NCBI RefSeq assembly: GCF_030817275.1
Contig: NZ_JAUSZD010000002.1
Span: 1,798,001 to 1,862,000, forward strand
Reading direction: 5' to 3'
DNA length: 64,000 nt
Source of the DNA: Paenibacillus sp. V4I7
Lineage (GTDB): Bacteria > Bacillota > Bacilli > Paenibacillales > NBRC-103111
The position numbers and the translations under genes were made by a program. The notes beneath the pieces were generated by a model. That model did no database searches and was not told where the DNA came from. It saw only the letters and a program-made list of their open reading frames with translations. Below, one piece after another: positions 16,960 through 26,524 of this stretch; position 1 is the first letter of the stretch, and each line of letters starts with the position of its first letter.

Positions 16960-18075
16960 ATGTGGAAACAAGCCATTGAAGATGCTTTGCAAAAAACGAG
17001 ATTGAATATTGAACGTTTTGGGGATTTATTTCCTCACGTTAGCGAGAATGATGTGTATCACCTGAATCCGAATACAGACTGGACAGACGGCTTTTGGTCG
17101 GGTATTTTGTGGCTAGGCTACCAATATAGCGGTGACAAGGCGTTTCAGCAAGCCGCTCAGAAATCGGTTGCAAACTTTAAGCAAAGACTGCAAAACAATG
17201 TAGCCCTAGACCATCACGATATTGGCTTCTTATATTCTTTATCTTCGAAAGCGCAATGGATCATTGAGAAAGATGAAGCTGCGAAACAACTTACGCTGCA
17301 AGCAGCCGATGTGCTAATGAAGCGCTGGAGACCGAAGGGTCAATATATTCAAGCTTGGGGTCCAGAAGGGGATAAAGAAAATGGGGGCCGTATCATCATT
17401 GATTGCTTGATGAATTTGCCCTTGCTGTACTGGGCTTACGAGCAAACAGGCGATGCCAAATACAAGGATGTTGCCGTGATTCATGCGGATTTGAGCCGCC
17501 GCTATTTGGTACGTGGCGATGATTCATCTTATCATACGTTCTACTTTGATCAAGAGAATGGTGAACCTCTTCATGGCGGAACTGCGCAGGGTTATAGCGA
17601 TGGTTCGACGTGGACACGGGGCCAAGCTTGGGGGATTTATGGCTTCGCCCTTTCTTATCACTACACCAAGAACCCGCTTTATCTAGAAACAGCCAAACGC
17701 TTGGCACGTTATTTCTTTGACCGCTTGCCTCAGGATGATGTTGTTTATTGGGATTTCAATGCGCCTGTGAACGCAGAAACGAAGCGGGACAGCTCAGCTT
17801 CAGCCATTGCTTCAGCGGGGGCTTTGGAAATATTGGAGCATTTACCGGCAGATGATGCAGATCGTGGGTATTTGGAAAATGCGATTCAGCGCTCCATGGC
17901 TGGCTTAGTGAAATCTTATGCAAGCAAGCCGGATGCCCAAGGCTTTATCGAGCGCGGTTCTTATAGCGTTCGCGGCGGAGCAGCACCTGATGATTTCGTG
18001 ATTTGGGGCGATTACTACTATTTAGAGGCCTTAGTTAGACTGGAAAAAGGAATCAAAGGCTACTGGTATGAATAA
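16960..18075 (+). CDS. GH88 unsaturated glucuronyl / rhamnogalacturonyl hydrolase
   Basis: 371-aa cytoplasmic (alpha/alpha)6 enzyme that removes the 4,5-unsaturated uronic acid left by polysaccharide lyases. Motifs match the UGL of Bacillus sp. GL1: NTDWTDGFWSGILWL (about 38-52), HHDIGF with D87 (equivalent to D88), IIIDCLMNLPLL with D148 (equivalent to the catalytic D149), GSTWTRGQAWGIYGF and RDSSASAIA. Length is close to the 377 aa of that enzyme. There is no signal peptide, fitting action after uptake. It overlaps the next gene by eight bases. GH105 was considered, but the motifs favour GH88. Confidence 0.9.
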   Translation: MWKQAIEDALQKTRLNIERFGDLFPHVSENDVYHLNPNTDWTDGFWSGILWLGYQYSGDKAFQQAAQKSVANFKQRLQNNVALDHHDIGFLYSLSSKAQWIIEKDEAAKQLTLQAADVLMKRWRPKGQYIQAWGPEGDKENGGRIIIDCLMNLPLLYWAYEQTGDAKYKDVAVIHADLSRRYLVRGDDSSYHTFYFDQENGEPLHGGTAQGYSDGSTWTRGQAWGIYGFALSYHYTKNPLYLETAKRLARYFFDRLPQDDVVYWDFNAPVNAETKRDSSASAIASAGALEILEHLPADDADRGYLENAIQRSMAGLVKSYASKPDAQGFIERGSYSVRGGAAPDDFVIWGDYYYLEALVRLEKGIKGYWYE

Positions 18076-19222
18076 TCGCGTCGCAGCCGGCAATGACCGA
18101 GCATATTGGTTGGCTACGATGCTTCGTATCGCTGATCCTGTGATAAAGGCATTGGCATCCAGAAAGCTGCGTGCAACAATGCCAGTGGAGAATAAAAAAG
18201 AAGAGCAGCTCCAGTACTCGCATCTAGAAGCATTTGCACGGACACTGGTAGGCATGGCACCGTGGTTAGAAAGATCAGCTCAGGATGTAGAGGAAGAGAA
18301 GCTTCGTGTTCGCTACGGCGAGCTTGTCCGAGCTGCTATAGATGCGGCGACTGATCCGGAGTCTCCTGATTTTTTGAACTTTTCCCATGGCATGCAGCCG
18401 ATTGTTGATGCGGCATTTCTGGCTAATGCGATCCTAAGAGCCCCTAACACGCTTTGGCATCGTTTGGACAGCCGCGTTCAGGGCAATCTGGTGAAAGCTA
18501 TGAAGGCAACAAGAACGCGCAAACCGGGTTTCAACAACTGGCTCTTATTTGCAGCTATGACCGAAACAGCTTTAGGTGTAATGGGCGAGGATTGGGATAC
18601 CATGCGTGTGGACTTTGCCCTTAAACAGCACGAGCAGTGGTACCTTGGTGATGGGATGTACGGCGATGGTCCACACTTTCATGCCGATTATTACAACAGC
18701 TTCGTGATTCAACCCATGTTGGTCGATATCATTGAGCAGGTTCAAGGGCATTACGAAGACTGGGCAGGAATGCGCCAAAATATTTTGATTAGAGCACAGC
18801 GTTATGCTGCCGTGCAAGAACGATCGATTTCACCCGAAGGGACCTTTCCTGTCATTGGTCGGTCGCTTGCCTATCGTTTCGGCGCCTTTCAATCACTAGC
18901 GCATATTGCCCTGCGACGTGAATTACCGGAAGGTGTTGCGCCAGCTCAAGTAAGATGTGCGCTAAGCGCGGTCATCCGCAGGTTGATAGAGGCCCCAGGC
19001 ACTTTCGATGAGGCTGGCTGGCTAAAGATTGGACTATGGGGACACCAGCCCGAGCTTGGCGAAACGTATATTTCCACAGGCAGCCTATACTTATGTTCAG
19101 CTGTTTTCCTTCCTTTAGGATTGACTGCAGATGACGAATTTTGGCAGGGGGCAGATGCTCCTTGGACGTCTCAAAAAGTGTGGTCAGGGCAAACCGTTGC
19201 CATTGATAAAGCGTTATCATAG
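18068..19222 (+). CDS. DUF2264 protein, probable carbohydrate-active enzyme
   Basis: 384-aa protein of the DUF2264 family, recognised from AFARTLVGMAPWLE (about 57-70), NFSHGMQPIVDAAFLANAILRAP and GDGMYGDGPHFHADYYNSFVIQPM, the last rich in Asp, His and Tyr that look catalytic. An alpha/alpha toroid fold without signal peptide is expected. I recall that some members are classed as GH154 beta-glucuronidases, but am not certain. The start overlaps the GH88 stop by eight bases, so the two are translationally coupled and probably process the same oligosaccharide in the cytosol. Confidence 0.85.
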   Translation: MNNRVAAGNDRAYWLATMLRIADPVIKALASRKLRATMPVENKKEEQLQYSHLEAFARTLVGMAPWLERSAQDVEEEKLRVRYGELVRAAIDAATDPESPDFLNFSHGMQPIVDAAFLANAILRAPNTLWHRLDSRVQGNLVKAMKATRTRKPGFNNWLLFAAMTETALGVMGEDWDTMRVDFALKQHEQWYLGDGMYGDGPHFHADYYNSFVIQPMLVDIIEQVQGHYEDWAGMRQNILIRAQRYAAVQERSISPEGTFPVIGRSLAYRFGAFQSLAHIALRRELPEGVAPAQVRCALSAVIRRLIEAPGTFDEAGWLKIGLWGHQPELGETYISTGSLYLCSAVFLPLGLTADDEFWQGADAPWTSQKVWSGQTVAIDKALS

Positions 19223-19232
19223 ATTACTTAAT

Positions 19233-19271
19233 AAAAGCGTACTGTTTCCTAATGAAACAGGCGCTTTTTTC
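19233..19271 (+). terminator. Terminator of the LacI-GH88-DUF2264 operon
   Basis: AAAAGCG + CTGTTTC pair with GAAACAG + CGCTTTT around a short internal mismatch, followed by TTTTTT. Confidence 0.85.
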
Positions 19272-19327
19272 GTGTAAACTTAGAGGGAAAACTTGATGGA
19301 AGAAAAGACAATTAGCTGTAATTTTTT

Positions 19328-19364
19328 TTATCCACAAATAGCTTCATTGGGCGTTTGTGGATAA
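19328..19364 (+). promoter_or_regulatory. Inverted pair of perfect DnaA-box sequences before adeR
   Basis: TTATCCACAAA (19328-19338) and its exact reverse complement TTTGTGGATAA (19354-19364) flank 15 bases. Each arm contains TTATCCACA, the consensus DnaA box. The dyad sits 38 bases before the probable start of the PucR-type gene. It could be a DnaA-binding regulatory site, a PucR operator, or an RNA hairpin. Confidence 0.5.
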
Positions 19365-19402
19365 CTTTAAGATATGAGTGGAAAGAAAGTGGAGTGACTC
19401 TG

Positions 19403-21058
19403 TTGAATCAAGATTATCAGTTAACGTTACAGGAAGTCCTGGGACGCCCCACTTTTGAGCCAGCCTATATTGCGGCAGGTAAACAGGGATTACAGCGTCT
19501 AGTCCGCTGGGTACATATCATTGAGGTGATACAGTTTGAGCAACTGCTGCAAGGTGGAGAAATGATCCTTACGACAGGGGCTGCCTTCAAGAGTGATACG
19601 AAATTGTTCATGACGTATCTGGAGCAGTTGATCAATAAAAACGTGTCATGTCTCTGTATCGAAATGGGACACTACTTGAGTTCAGTTCCACAAGAATGGA
19701 TACATGCGGCGGAATCCTATAATTTTCCGCTCATAATTTTTCCGCAAGCTGTGCGGTTCATTGACATTACGCAGGATATTCATGCGCATATTATCAATCA
19801 ACACCATAAAGCACTTCAAGATTTGGAGAAAATATCGCGTGAATTCCATCGAATGACGCTATCCTCACAAGGTGTTTCTCATGTACTGGGGCTGCTGCAA
19901 AGCAGTACCAAAGCCCAAGTTATTTATGTGCCTCTGAATGGACAGCCGAAGTTTATCCCTCATTTAGGAAGCCGGGAGTCTGGACAGTGGCTGCAGTTTC
20001 TAGAAAGTCGACTGGTCGAAACCCCGAACAACGGAAATATTGCGGCTCCTTCCGTGATGGAAGATGAGGGTCAAACCGTTATCGTACAACCCGTTGGGGC
20101 TATGGGCAAAACATGGGCGCATATCCTCCTGGTGTTCAGCCGAAAGCCGCAGGAATATGAATACTTAATTCTGGACTCAGCCTCATTATCTATCGCACAG
20201 GATTTGCTGCGCAAACGTTATATGGAGGAGCGTAAATTATATTCGCAGACACTTTGGGTAGATGATCTGCTGCATCTGCGGATTCGTGACGAAGAGCAAA
20301 TAAAAGTATTGATTGGAACAGAATTCAAGCGACTTAACGAGCTTCCCTATCACGTCATTTTGATTGAATTTGAGCATGAACAAGCGGAGGGATATAGCAC
20401 GGAGGAGGAGGGTGTGGAGTCTTCGGGTATTCATCTTTCCCTTGCTGTAAGATCTGTTTTTGAGCAGCATTCCTTTCATCCATTAATTACGTTGAAAAAT
20501 AATAGACTGGTCGTTGTAGCCTTCGATAAAGCAACGAAAAAACGATCGTCAAAAGAGCGTCTGCAGCAGGTTTTCCAGTCCATTCAGTACTTGAAGGCTG
20601 AGGATGAGATCAGGTTAACTATCGGTGTTGGACAAAGCAATCGAAGCTTTATGCGAGCTCACCTAAGCTACCAGGAGGCGCTACAAGCGATTTCGCTCTC
20701 TCCAACTCTGCAAGGGAAGGTTCAGTTTTTTGATGAGCTTGGTGTCTTTCAATTGTTATTTCACATTCCAGATAAACAGATTTTACAATCCTTCGTAAGC
20801 ACTTATTTGGGACCGATCATCGATCATGATCAGTTGAAAGGCAGCGAGCTCCTGCGCACACTCAAGGTGTACCTCGACACGGATGGCTCTAAGCAAATCG
20901 CTGCGCAGCAGCTTTTTATCGTCCGACAATCGCTTTATTACCGCTTGGAAAAAATAGAAGAGCTGCTTGGAGCCGACTACATGCTGCCGGAAAAGCGCTT
21001 GGCGCTGCAGGTGGGGATACGGGCTTATCAACTGTTGAATCCGGAAATGAAAATGTGA
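19403..21058 (+). CDS. adeR: PucR family regulator, probable AdeR
   Basis: 551-aa PucR/CdaR-type regulator: an N-terminal PucR domain (about 8-125), a central GGDEF-like region and a C-terminal HTH (SKQIAAQQLFIVRQSLYYRL). The TTG start at 19403 is chosen because GTGGAG lies eight bases upstream; the longer frame from 19355 has no ribosome site and would cover the upstream dyad. The next gene is ald, alanine dehydrogenase. In B. subtilis AdeR, a PucR-family activator, lies beside ald and is needed for its alanine induction. The identical pairing here supports the name. Confidence 0.85.
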   Translation: MNQDYQLTLQEVLGRPTFEPAYIAAGKQGLQRLVRWVHIIEVIQFEQLLQGGEMILTTGAAFKSDTKLFMTYLEQLINKNVSCLCIEMGHYLSSVPQEWIHAAESYNFPLIIFPQAVRFIDITQDIHAHIINQHHKALQDLEKISREFHRMTLSSQGVSHVLGLLQSSTKAQVIYVPLNGQPKFIPHLGSRESGQWLQFLESRLVETPNNGNIAAPSVMEDEGQTVIVQPVGAMGKTWAHILLVFSRKPQEYEYLILDSASLSIAQDLLRKRYMEERKLYSQTLWVDDLLHLRIRDEEQIKVLIGTEFKRLNELPYHVILIEFEHEQAEGYSTEEEGVESSGIHLSLAVRSVFEQHSFHPLITLKNNRLVVVAFDKATKKRSSKERLQQVFQSIQYLKAEDEIRLTIGVGQSNRSFMRAHLSYQEALQAISLSPTLQGKVQFFDELGVFQLLFHIPDKQILQSFVSTYLGPIIDHDQLKGSELLRTLKVYLDTDGSKQIAAQQLFIVRQSLYYRLEKIEELLGADYMLPEKRLALQVGIRAYQLLNPEMKM

Positions 21059-21179
21059 AAAGAATTTGTTAACATTTTTTACAGTTTGTCTAATGGAACG
21101 TCCATGGATCGGTCTTATACTTGGAGACGAGATGAGATTGATCCTTTTTTATGGGATCTACAAGAGAGGCTGATGCAAA

Positions 21180-22295
21180 ATGATTATTGGGGTACCTAAG
21201 GAAATAAAAAATAATGAGTTTCGTGTTGGTATGACGCCTAGTTCCGTCCTTTCTTACAAAAAAGCAGGGCATGACATTATAGTCGAAACCTTAGCTGGTC
21301 AAAGCATTGGATTCACGGATGAAGATTACATAGGGGCAGGTGCAACCATCGTTGCCTCAGCCGCTGAAGTATGGTCGGCAGATATGGTCGTTAAAGTGAA
21401 AGAACCACTTCCTGAAGAGATCAGCTATTTTCACGAGGGTTTGATTTTATACACGTATTTACACCTTGCCCCTGAGGCCGAATTGACGCATGCCTTAGCT
21501 CACAATAAAGTGACAGCAATCGCCTATGAGACCATTCAATTGGACAATGGCAGCCTTCCGCTGCTGACGCCAATGAGTGAAGTGGCTGGACGCATGTCCG
21601 TTCAGATCGGTGCTCACTTTCTGGAGAAAGCGCATGGCGGCAAAGGCATTCTGCTAGGCGGTGTACCGGGAGTTGAACCAGGTAAGGTAGCTGTCATCGG
21701 TGGCGGGATTGTTGGTGCGAATGCGGCGAAAATGGCTATCGGGCTTGGTGCCGATGTCAGCATCGTTGATTTGAATCCGGATCGCCTACGTCAATTGGAC
21801 GATCAGTTCCAAGGACGCGTGAAAACGATTATGTCCAATCCTTACAACATCGCCGAGGTTGTTCGTCGCGCTGATTTGGTCATTGGGGCTGTCCTTATTC
21901 CAGGAGCTCGAGCACCGCGTCTCGTGACGGAAGACATGGTCAAAATGATGAGCCCTGGCAGCGTTATCGTTGACGTAGCGATTGATCAAGGTGGGTCCAT
22001 CGAGACGATAGATCGTATTACCACGCATGATCAACCGACTTATGTGAAGCACGGGGTCATTCATTACGCGGTGGCGAACATGCCAGGAGCGGTTGCACGT
22101 ACGTCCACGCTGGCTCTGACAAATGTGACGACACCTTACGGTCTGCAAATTGCAAGCAAAGGCTATGCGCGTGCAGCTTTGGACAACAAAGCTATTGCAA
22201 AAGGCATCAACGTGGCCGCAGGTCATGTTACTTACCAAGCCGTTGCAGAGGCACATGGCTACACGTATACGGATATTTACTCGCTTTTAAAGTAA
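21180..22295 (+). CDS. ald: Alanine dehydrogenase
   Basis: 371-aa NAD-dependent L-alanine dehydrogenase (alanine to pyruvate and ammonia), cytosolic and hexameric in the family. [20 protein letters not shown] opens the protein. The substrate residues are visible as the Lys in VKVKEP (about residue 74) and the His in YTYLHLAP (about 95). The NAD motif [12 protein letters not shown] lies near 175. GAGAGG precedes ATG 21180. The 121-base leader holds a short inverted repeat, ATGGA-ACG-TCCAT (21093-21105), a possible AdeR site. Confidence 0.96.
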   Translation: MIIGVPKEIKNNEFRVGMTPSSVLSYKKAGHDIIVETLAGQSIGFTDEDYIGAGATIVASAAEVWSADMVVKVKEPLPEEISYFHEGLILYTYLHLAPEAELTHALAHNKVTAIAYETIQLDNGSLPLLTPMSEVAGRMSVQIGAHFLEKAHGGKGILLGGVPGVEPGKVAVIGGGIVGANAAKMAIGLGADVSIVDLNPDRLRQLDDQFQGRVKTIMSNPYNIAEVVRRADLVIGAVLIPGARAPRLVTEDMVKMMSPGSVIVDVAIDQGGSIETIDRITTHDQPTYVKHGVIHYAVANMPGAVARTSTLALTNVTTPYGLQIASKGYARAALDNKAIAKGINVAAGHVTYQAVAEAHGYTYTDIYSLLK

Positions 22296-22320
22296 ACGTA
22301 AACGATTTTGAACAAAGGAG

Positions 22321-22348
22321 CTTCCGCAAATTGGCGGGAGTTTTTTTT
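22321..22348 (+). terminator. Terminator of ald
   Basis: CTTCCGC / GCGGGAG stem (one G-T pair), a six-base loop and eight T. Confidence 0.8.
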
Positions 22349-22422
22349 ATATGCGTAAGTAGGTGTAATTTCGGAGGAAATTGGTTAATTTATCTTAAAA
22401 AGGTACATCTAGGAGGACATAA

Positions 22423-23955
22423 ATGATGATCGAATCATCTTTTGAAACATTTCCACAATTTCCGGAATCGTATTGGTTAGCCTCGACTGAACGCCCTTCA
22501 TTTTCTAAGCTTCGTTCAGATTTGAAGGTTGACGTGACCATCGTAGGAGCAGGTATTACAGGCATTTCAACGGCCTATCTGCTTGCCAATCAAGGGCTTA
22601 AAGTGGTTATCGTAGATGCTGGTCAAATCATGAACGGAACGACAGGGCATACAACAGCGAAAATAACCGCTCAGCATGATCTCATTTATCAAGAATATCT
22701 CGCGCATTTTGGTCGAGAGAAGACGAAGCTTTACTATGACGCTAACCTTGAGGCTCTACAATTTATTAAACAAACGATTAAAACCAATCACATTCAATGC
22801 CAATTATCAGATGAAGATGCCTACATTTATACCACTTCAGACGACTATGTAGAGAAAATTTCCTCCGAATATAAGGTCTACCAGGAATTGGGAATTACTA
22901 GCAGATACGAGGATCAAGCACCGCTTCCGTTTTCGACCAAGGCAGCTATTGTAATGGAGAATCAAGCGCAGTTTAATCCTGTTCCGTTTTTAACCTATTT
23001 AGTGGAGCAATTCATTCGTAAGGGCGGTCAAATTTATGAGCAAACTACGATCAGTGGGGTTGAAAAGGGAAAGCCTGCGGTTGTAAAAACGAATGATGGT
23101 CATCGAATTACTACAGATTACGTCGTATCCTCCTCCCATTTTCCGTTTAATGATCGAAATGGTTTCTATTTTGCCAAGCTGCACGCAGAACGTTCCTATG
23201 CTGTAGTAGGAAAAATAAGCAAAGACATCCCCAATGGGATGTTTTTAAGTGCTGAAAGCCCAAAACGTTCTCTTAGGTCTGTGCAAATAAACGGAGAGTC
23301 GATGCTTTTGATCGGCGGACAAGGTCATAAAACGGGGCAGGCCTTTTGTACATTCCAAAATTATGATGCGTTAAAAACGTTTGGTGAAGAGGCTTTCGGA
23401 TTAAAGGAAATTGCCTATCGATGGTCAGCGCAGGATTTATATACGCTCGATAATATGCCCTACATTGGTCAGGAGCTTAAGGATGAACCTAATATTTTCG
23501 TTGCAACCGGTTTTCGTAAATGGGGGATGACTTCGAGTATCGTGGCAGCCCTGTTAAATTCGAAGCTGATTTTGGGAGAACCAAGTCCCTATCAGGAGCT
23601 TTTCTCCCCGTCAAGATTCAAAGCAGATCCGAGCATAAAGACATTTATCATGCAAAATGCCAATGTGGCTAAGCATCTAATCGCCGGTAAATTTGAAATG
23701 GTTCATAAAGAAGTGGAAGATTTACAAAAAGATGAAGGGGCAGTTGTCAAGGTTAACGGAAAAAGAGCAGGTGCCTACCGAGATTCTGAGGGAGCCCTGC
23801 ACTTGGTGGATACAACCTGCACCCATATGGGCTGTGAGGTAGATTGGAACGAAGCCGAAAGAACGTGGGACTGCCCCTGCCACGGATCCCGCTATTCCTA
23901 CGAGGGTGAAGTGATAGAAGGTCCGGCCAAAAAGTCGCTGGGGAAGGTTCAATAA
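22423..23955 (+). CDS. FAD-dependent oxidoreductase with C-terminal Rieske domain
   Basis: 510-aa flavoprotein of the DAO family fused to a Rieske [2Fe-2S] domain. The FAD-binding GAGITGISTAYLLA motif (about 41-54) and the NGTTGHTTAKITAQHD segment are in the N-terminal half. The cluster ligands are C466-x-H468 (CTHMGC) and C484-x-x-H487 (CPCH). A FAD-to-Fe-S electron path is implied, but substrate and partner are unknown. Such DAO-Rieske proteins are common in bacilli. AGGAGG (22411-22416) precedes ATG 22423. It is a single gene closed by a strong hairpin. Confidence 0.92.
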   Translation: MMIESSFETFPQFPESYWLASTERPSFSKLRSDLKVDVTIVGAGITGISTAYLLANQGLKVVIVDAGQIMNGTTGHTTAKITAQHDLIYQEYLAHFGREKTKLYYDANLEALQFIKQTIKTNHIQCQLSDEDAYIYTTSDDYVEKISSEYKVYQELGITSRYEDQAPLPFSTKAAIVMENQAQFNPVPFLTYLVEQFIRKGGQIYEQTTISGVEKGKPAVVKTNDGHRITTDYVVSSSHFPFNDRNGFYFAKLHAERSYAVVGKISKDIPNGMFLSAESPKRSLRSVQINGESMLLIGGQGHKTGQAFCTFQNYDALKTFGEEAFGLKEIAYRWSAQDLYTLDNMPYIGQELKDEPNIFVATGFRKWGMTSSIVAALLNSKLILGEPSPYQELFSPSRFKADPSIKTFIMQNANVAKHLIAGKFEMVHKEVEDLQKDEGAVVKVNGKRAGAYRDSEGALHLVDTTCTHMGCEVDWNEAERTWDCPCHGSRYSYEGEVIEGPAKKSLGKVQ

Positions 23956-23965
23956 TCAAAAGTAG

Positions 23966-24010
23966 AAAGGCTGTCCCAGCCGGTCTGAGAGGACCGCAGG
24001 GACAGCCTTT
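23966..24010 (+). terminator. Terminator after the FAD/Rieske gene
   Basis: AAAGGCTGTCCC / GGGACAGCCTTT, a 12-bp perfect stem with an inner GGTC/GACC pairing. Confidence 0.8.
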
Positions 24011-24090
24011 AATATGACATTGATGGTTATGTATTAGGAGATTCTGGCTAATAGGCATCGGATGTAGACTGCTTATAGAGGAGAATTATC

Positions 24091-24930
24091 ATGTTTAATA
24101 GAATCAAATGGATCAATATAGCTGCTATTATTGGCGGTTCTGCCATTATTGCTTTTGGTATCAATTATTTCAATCTTGCAAATGGGCTGGCAGAAGGGGG
24201 GATAACCGGCCTTGCTCTTTTGCTCAAATATGTGCTCGGATGGAACCCGGCATGGACGAACCTACTCATTAATATTCCGCTTATTCTTATCGGTTGGAAA
24301 ATGCTCGGACGCATTAGTTTCATTTATACAGTTGTTGGGATGTTATCGGTTTCGCTATTTTTGTGGTTGTTTGAGAGTTTTTCCATGCCAATGCCTGATC
24401 CTCTGTTAGCTTCGTTATACGCGGGAGGGATTGTTGGACTAGGTTTTGGTATTGTTTTCCGTTTCGAAGGGATGACAGAGGGGACCGATATCATTGCACG
24501 TCTGATGCAGAAGCACTATGGGATAGGGATCGCGAAGACCATTCTAGCGCTAGATTTCGTCATACTGCTGTTATCGTTGATATATCTGGATCTCACGCGA
24601 GCGATGTATACGTTAGTTGCGATTATCGTTGGTGCAAGAGTCATTGATTTTGTGCTGGAGGGTGCTTCCGGCGCGCGAGCGGCTTTTATTATAACACTCA
24701 AACCGGATCTGATAGCCAATACGATTATGACGGAATTAAATAGAGGGATTACTTTTCTTGAAGGAAGAGGCGGCTATACAGGCAAACAAAGAGAAGTGAT
24801 TTATTGTATCGTAAGCCGCAAAGAAATCATCAAGCTGAAAACACTCGTACATCGCGTTGATCCATCCGCTTTCGTTACTTTCAGTGATGTGAGGGAAGTG
24901 GTCGGGAATGGATTCGCTAAACAAGATTAA
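24091..24930 (+). CDS. YitT family membrane protein (DUF2179 C-terminus)
   Basis: 279-aa integral membrane protein with about five hydrophobic helices in the first 190 residues and a soluble C-terminal DUF2179 domain (about 200-275). The motif GINYFNLANGLAEGGITGLALLL is typical of the YitT/YqfU family. The biochemical role of the family is not established. TAGAGGAG precedes ATG 24091. The gene faces metQ, with a terminator between them. Confidence 0.9.
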   Translation: MFNRIKWINIAAIIGGSAIIAFGINYFNLANGLAEGGITGLALLLKYVLGWNPAWTNLLINIPLILIGWKMLGRISFIYTVVGMLSVSLFLWLFESFSMPMPDPLLASLYAGGIVGLGFGIVFRFEGMTEGTDIIARLMQKHYGIGIAKTILALDFVILLLSLIYLDLTRAMYTLVAIIVGARVIDFVLEGASGARAAFIITLKPDLIANTIMTELNRGITFLEGRGGYTGKQREVIYCIVSRKEIIKLKTLVHRVDPSAFVTFSDVREVVGNGFAKQD

Positions 24931-24932
24931 CA

Positions 24933-24968
24933 AAAAAACAGCCCGTCCCTGAAAAGGGCGGACTGTTC
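24933..24968 (-). terminator. Terminator of metNIQ
   Basis: Read on the minus strand, AACAGTCCGCCCT pairs with AGGGACGGGCTGTT (one bulge) and ends in seven T. It can also serve the converging YitT-like gene. Confidence 0.75.
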
Positions 24969-24984
24969 TATCTCTGCTGTTTTC

Positions 24985-25833
24985 TTAGAACGCAGGCACG
25001 ATTGCACCTTTGTATTTATCTTCAATGAACTTTTTCGTGTCAGCGGAGTTTAGTTCCTTAGCAAGCTTTTGCATCGCTTCGGAATCCTTGTTGTCCGGAC
25101 GGGAAACGACGATATTCACGTAAGGTGAATTTTTGTCCTCAATGAACAAAGCATCCTTCGTCGGATTTAGATTCGCTTGAAGTGCGTAGTTCGTATTGAT
25201 CAGAGCCAAATCAAACTCACCGATCGTACGTGGCAGCATAGCAGGGTCTAATTCTTTGATTTGAAGTTTCTTTTTGTTTTCTAAGATATCTTGAACCGTA
25301 CCTTTGATGCCAACGCCGTCTTTCAGTTTAATCAAGCCGTTTTTCTCCATCAGTGCAAGCGCACGGCCGGCATTAGAAGGATCGTTAGGAATAGCGACTG
25401 AAGCGCCATCTTTCAACTCTGCAGCGGCTTTCACCTTTTGGGAGTAAGCGCCGAAAGGTTCGATGTGAACGCCAACTACTTTAATGAGATTTTGCTTTTT
25501 ATCTAGGTTATATTGATCCAGGTAAGGCTGATGTTGGAAAAAGTTAGCGTCCAATTGTTTTTCAAACACTTGTACGTTCGGTTGAACATAATCATTAAAC
25601 TCAATAACTTCAAGCTTAACGCCTTGTGTTTTCAATTTGTCTTTCAAACTATTCAAAATTTCGGCATGGGGGACTGAAGATGCACCGATTTTAAGTGTAA
25701 CTTCTTTTGCGGAAGCTGGAGTAGCAGAGGCAGCAGGTGCCGAGCTTGCAGGTGTTTCAGCGGGTTTCTGTCCGCATGCTGCAAGTGCAAGCACAACGAA
25801 TAGAGTCATTAAAGATAGTGTAAGTTTCTTCAT
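24985..25833 (-). CDS. metQ: Methionine ABC transporter substrate-binding lipoprotein
   Basis: 282-aa NlpA/MetQ-type receptor for D- or L-methionine, anchored at the outer face of the membrane. Lipobox LALAAC places the lipidated Cys at residue 20, followed by a Pro/Ala/Ser-rich tether. The mature domain starts TLKIGASSVPHAEIL and includes VEFNDYVQPN and FFQHQPYLDQYN, all family signatures. Last gene of metN-metI-metQ, 28 bases after metI. Confidence 0.95.
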   Translation of the reverse strand: MKKLTLSLMTLFVVLALAACGQKPAETPASSAPAASATPASAKEVTLKIGASSVPHAEILNSLKDKLKTQGVKLEVIEFNDYVQPNVQVFEKQLDANFFQHQPYLDQYNLDKKQNLIKVVGVHIEPFGAYSQKVKAAAELKDGASVAIPNDPSNAGRALALMEKNGLIKLKDGVGIKGTVQDILENKKKLQIKELDPAMLPRTIGEFDLALINTNYALQANLNPTKDALFIEDKNSPYVNIVVSRPDNKDSEAMQKLAKELNSADTKKFIEDKYKGAIVPAF

Positions 25834-25861
25834 GATGAGATTACCTCCAAAATAATATGTT

Positions 25862-26524
25862 TTATTTGCGGTTAAATTTGGCGACCAAACGGTCTCCTAG
25901 CATTTGCAGGAACTGAACGAATAGAACGAGAATGATGACGGTCACAATCATGATATCGGTACGGAACCGCATGTAGCCGTAGCGAAGGGATAGATCACCA
26001 AGCCCGCCGCCGCCAACGACACCTGACATAGCAGAGTAGGAGAGCAGGGCAACAGCCGTCACAGTGACGGCTGAAATCAGACCTGGGCGAGCTTCCGGCA
26101 TCAGGACGCGCCAGACGATTTGCCACGGCGTGGCGCCCATCGACTGCGCCGCTTCAATGACGCCGCTGTCGATCTCGCGCAGCGCGGTTTCAACCAGCCG
26201 CGCGAGAAACGGCGCGGCTGCGATAACGAGAGGCGGGATCGCGCCTTGGACGCCGATGGTTGTATGCACGATTGCCTTCGTTATCGGAAAAACCGAGATC
26301 ATCAAAATCACGAAAGGCACAGAGCGCAGGATGTTCACGATCAGCGAGAGCACTCCGTAAAGCGGCAGATTTTGCAGCAGCTGCCCCTTGGAAGTAAGAA
26401 ATAAAATGATGCCCAGTGCCATACCGATGATGACAGTGAAAAAGAGCGACCATCCCAGCATGACGAGTGTATCGCCAGTTGCTTTCGTAATTTCGGACCA
26501 GTTAATGTCCCAGGTCATATTCAT
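25862..26524 (-). CDS. metI: Methionine ABC transporter permease
   Basis: 220-aa permease with about five transmembrane helices. The EAA loop that contacts the ATPase is visible as EAAQSMGATPWQIVWRVLMPEA (about 138-159). Its start overlaps the metN stop by four bases (ATGA), which indicates translational coupling. It forms the membrane channel of the MetNIQ importer. Confidence 0.95.
   Translation of the reverse strand: MNMTWDINWSEITKATGDTLVMLGWSLFFTVIIGMALGIILFLTSKGQLLQNLPLYGVLSLIVNILRSVPFVILMISVFPITKAIVHTTIGVQGAIPPLVIAAAPFLARLVETALREIDSGVIEAAQSMGATPWQIVWRVLMPEARPGLISAVTVTAVALLSYSAMSGVVGGGGLGDLSLRYGYMRFRTDIMIVTVIILVLFVQFLQMLGDRLVAKFNRK

Noticed and set aside
16960..18075. GH105 rather than GH88
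   Set aside because: The HHDIGF and IIIDCLMNLPLL motifs with Asp87/Asp148 fit the UGL (GH88) numbering almost exactly.
19328..19364. Chromosome replication origin
   Set aside because: Only two DnaA boxes, no AT-rich unwinding element with DnaA-trio, and no dnaA/dnaN genes nearby.
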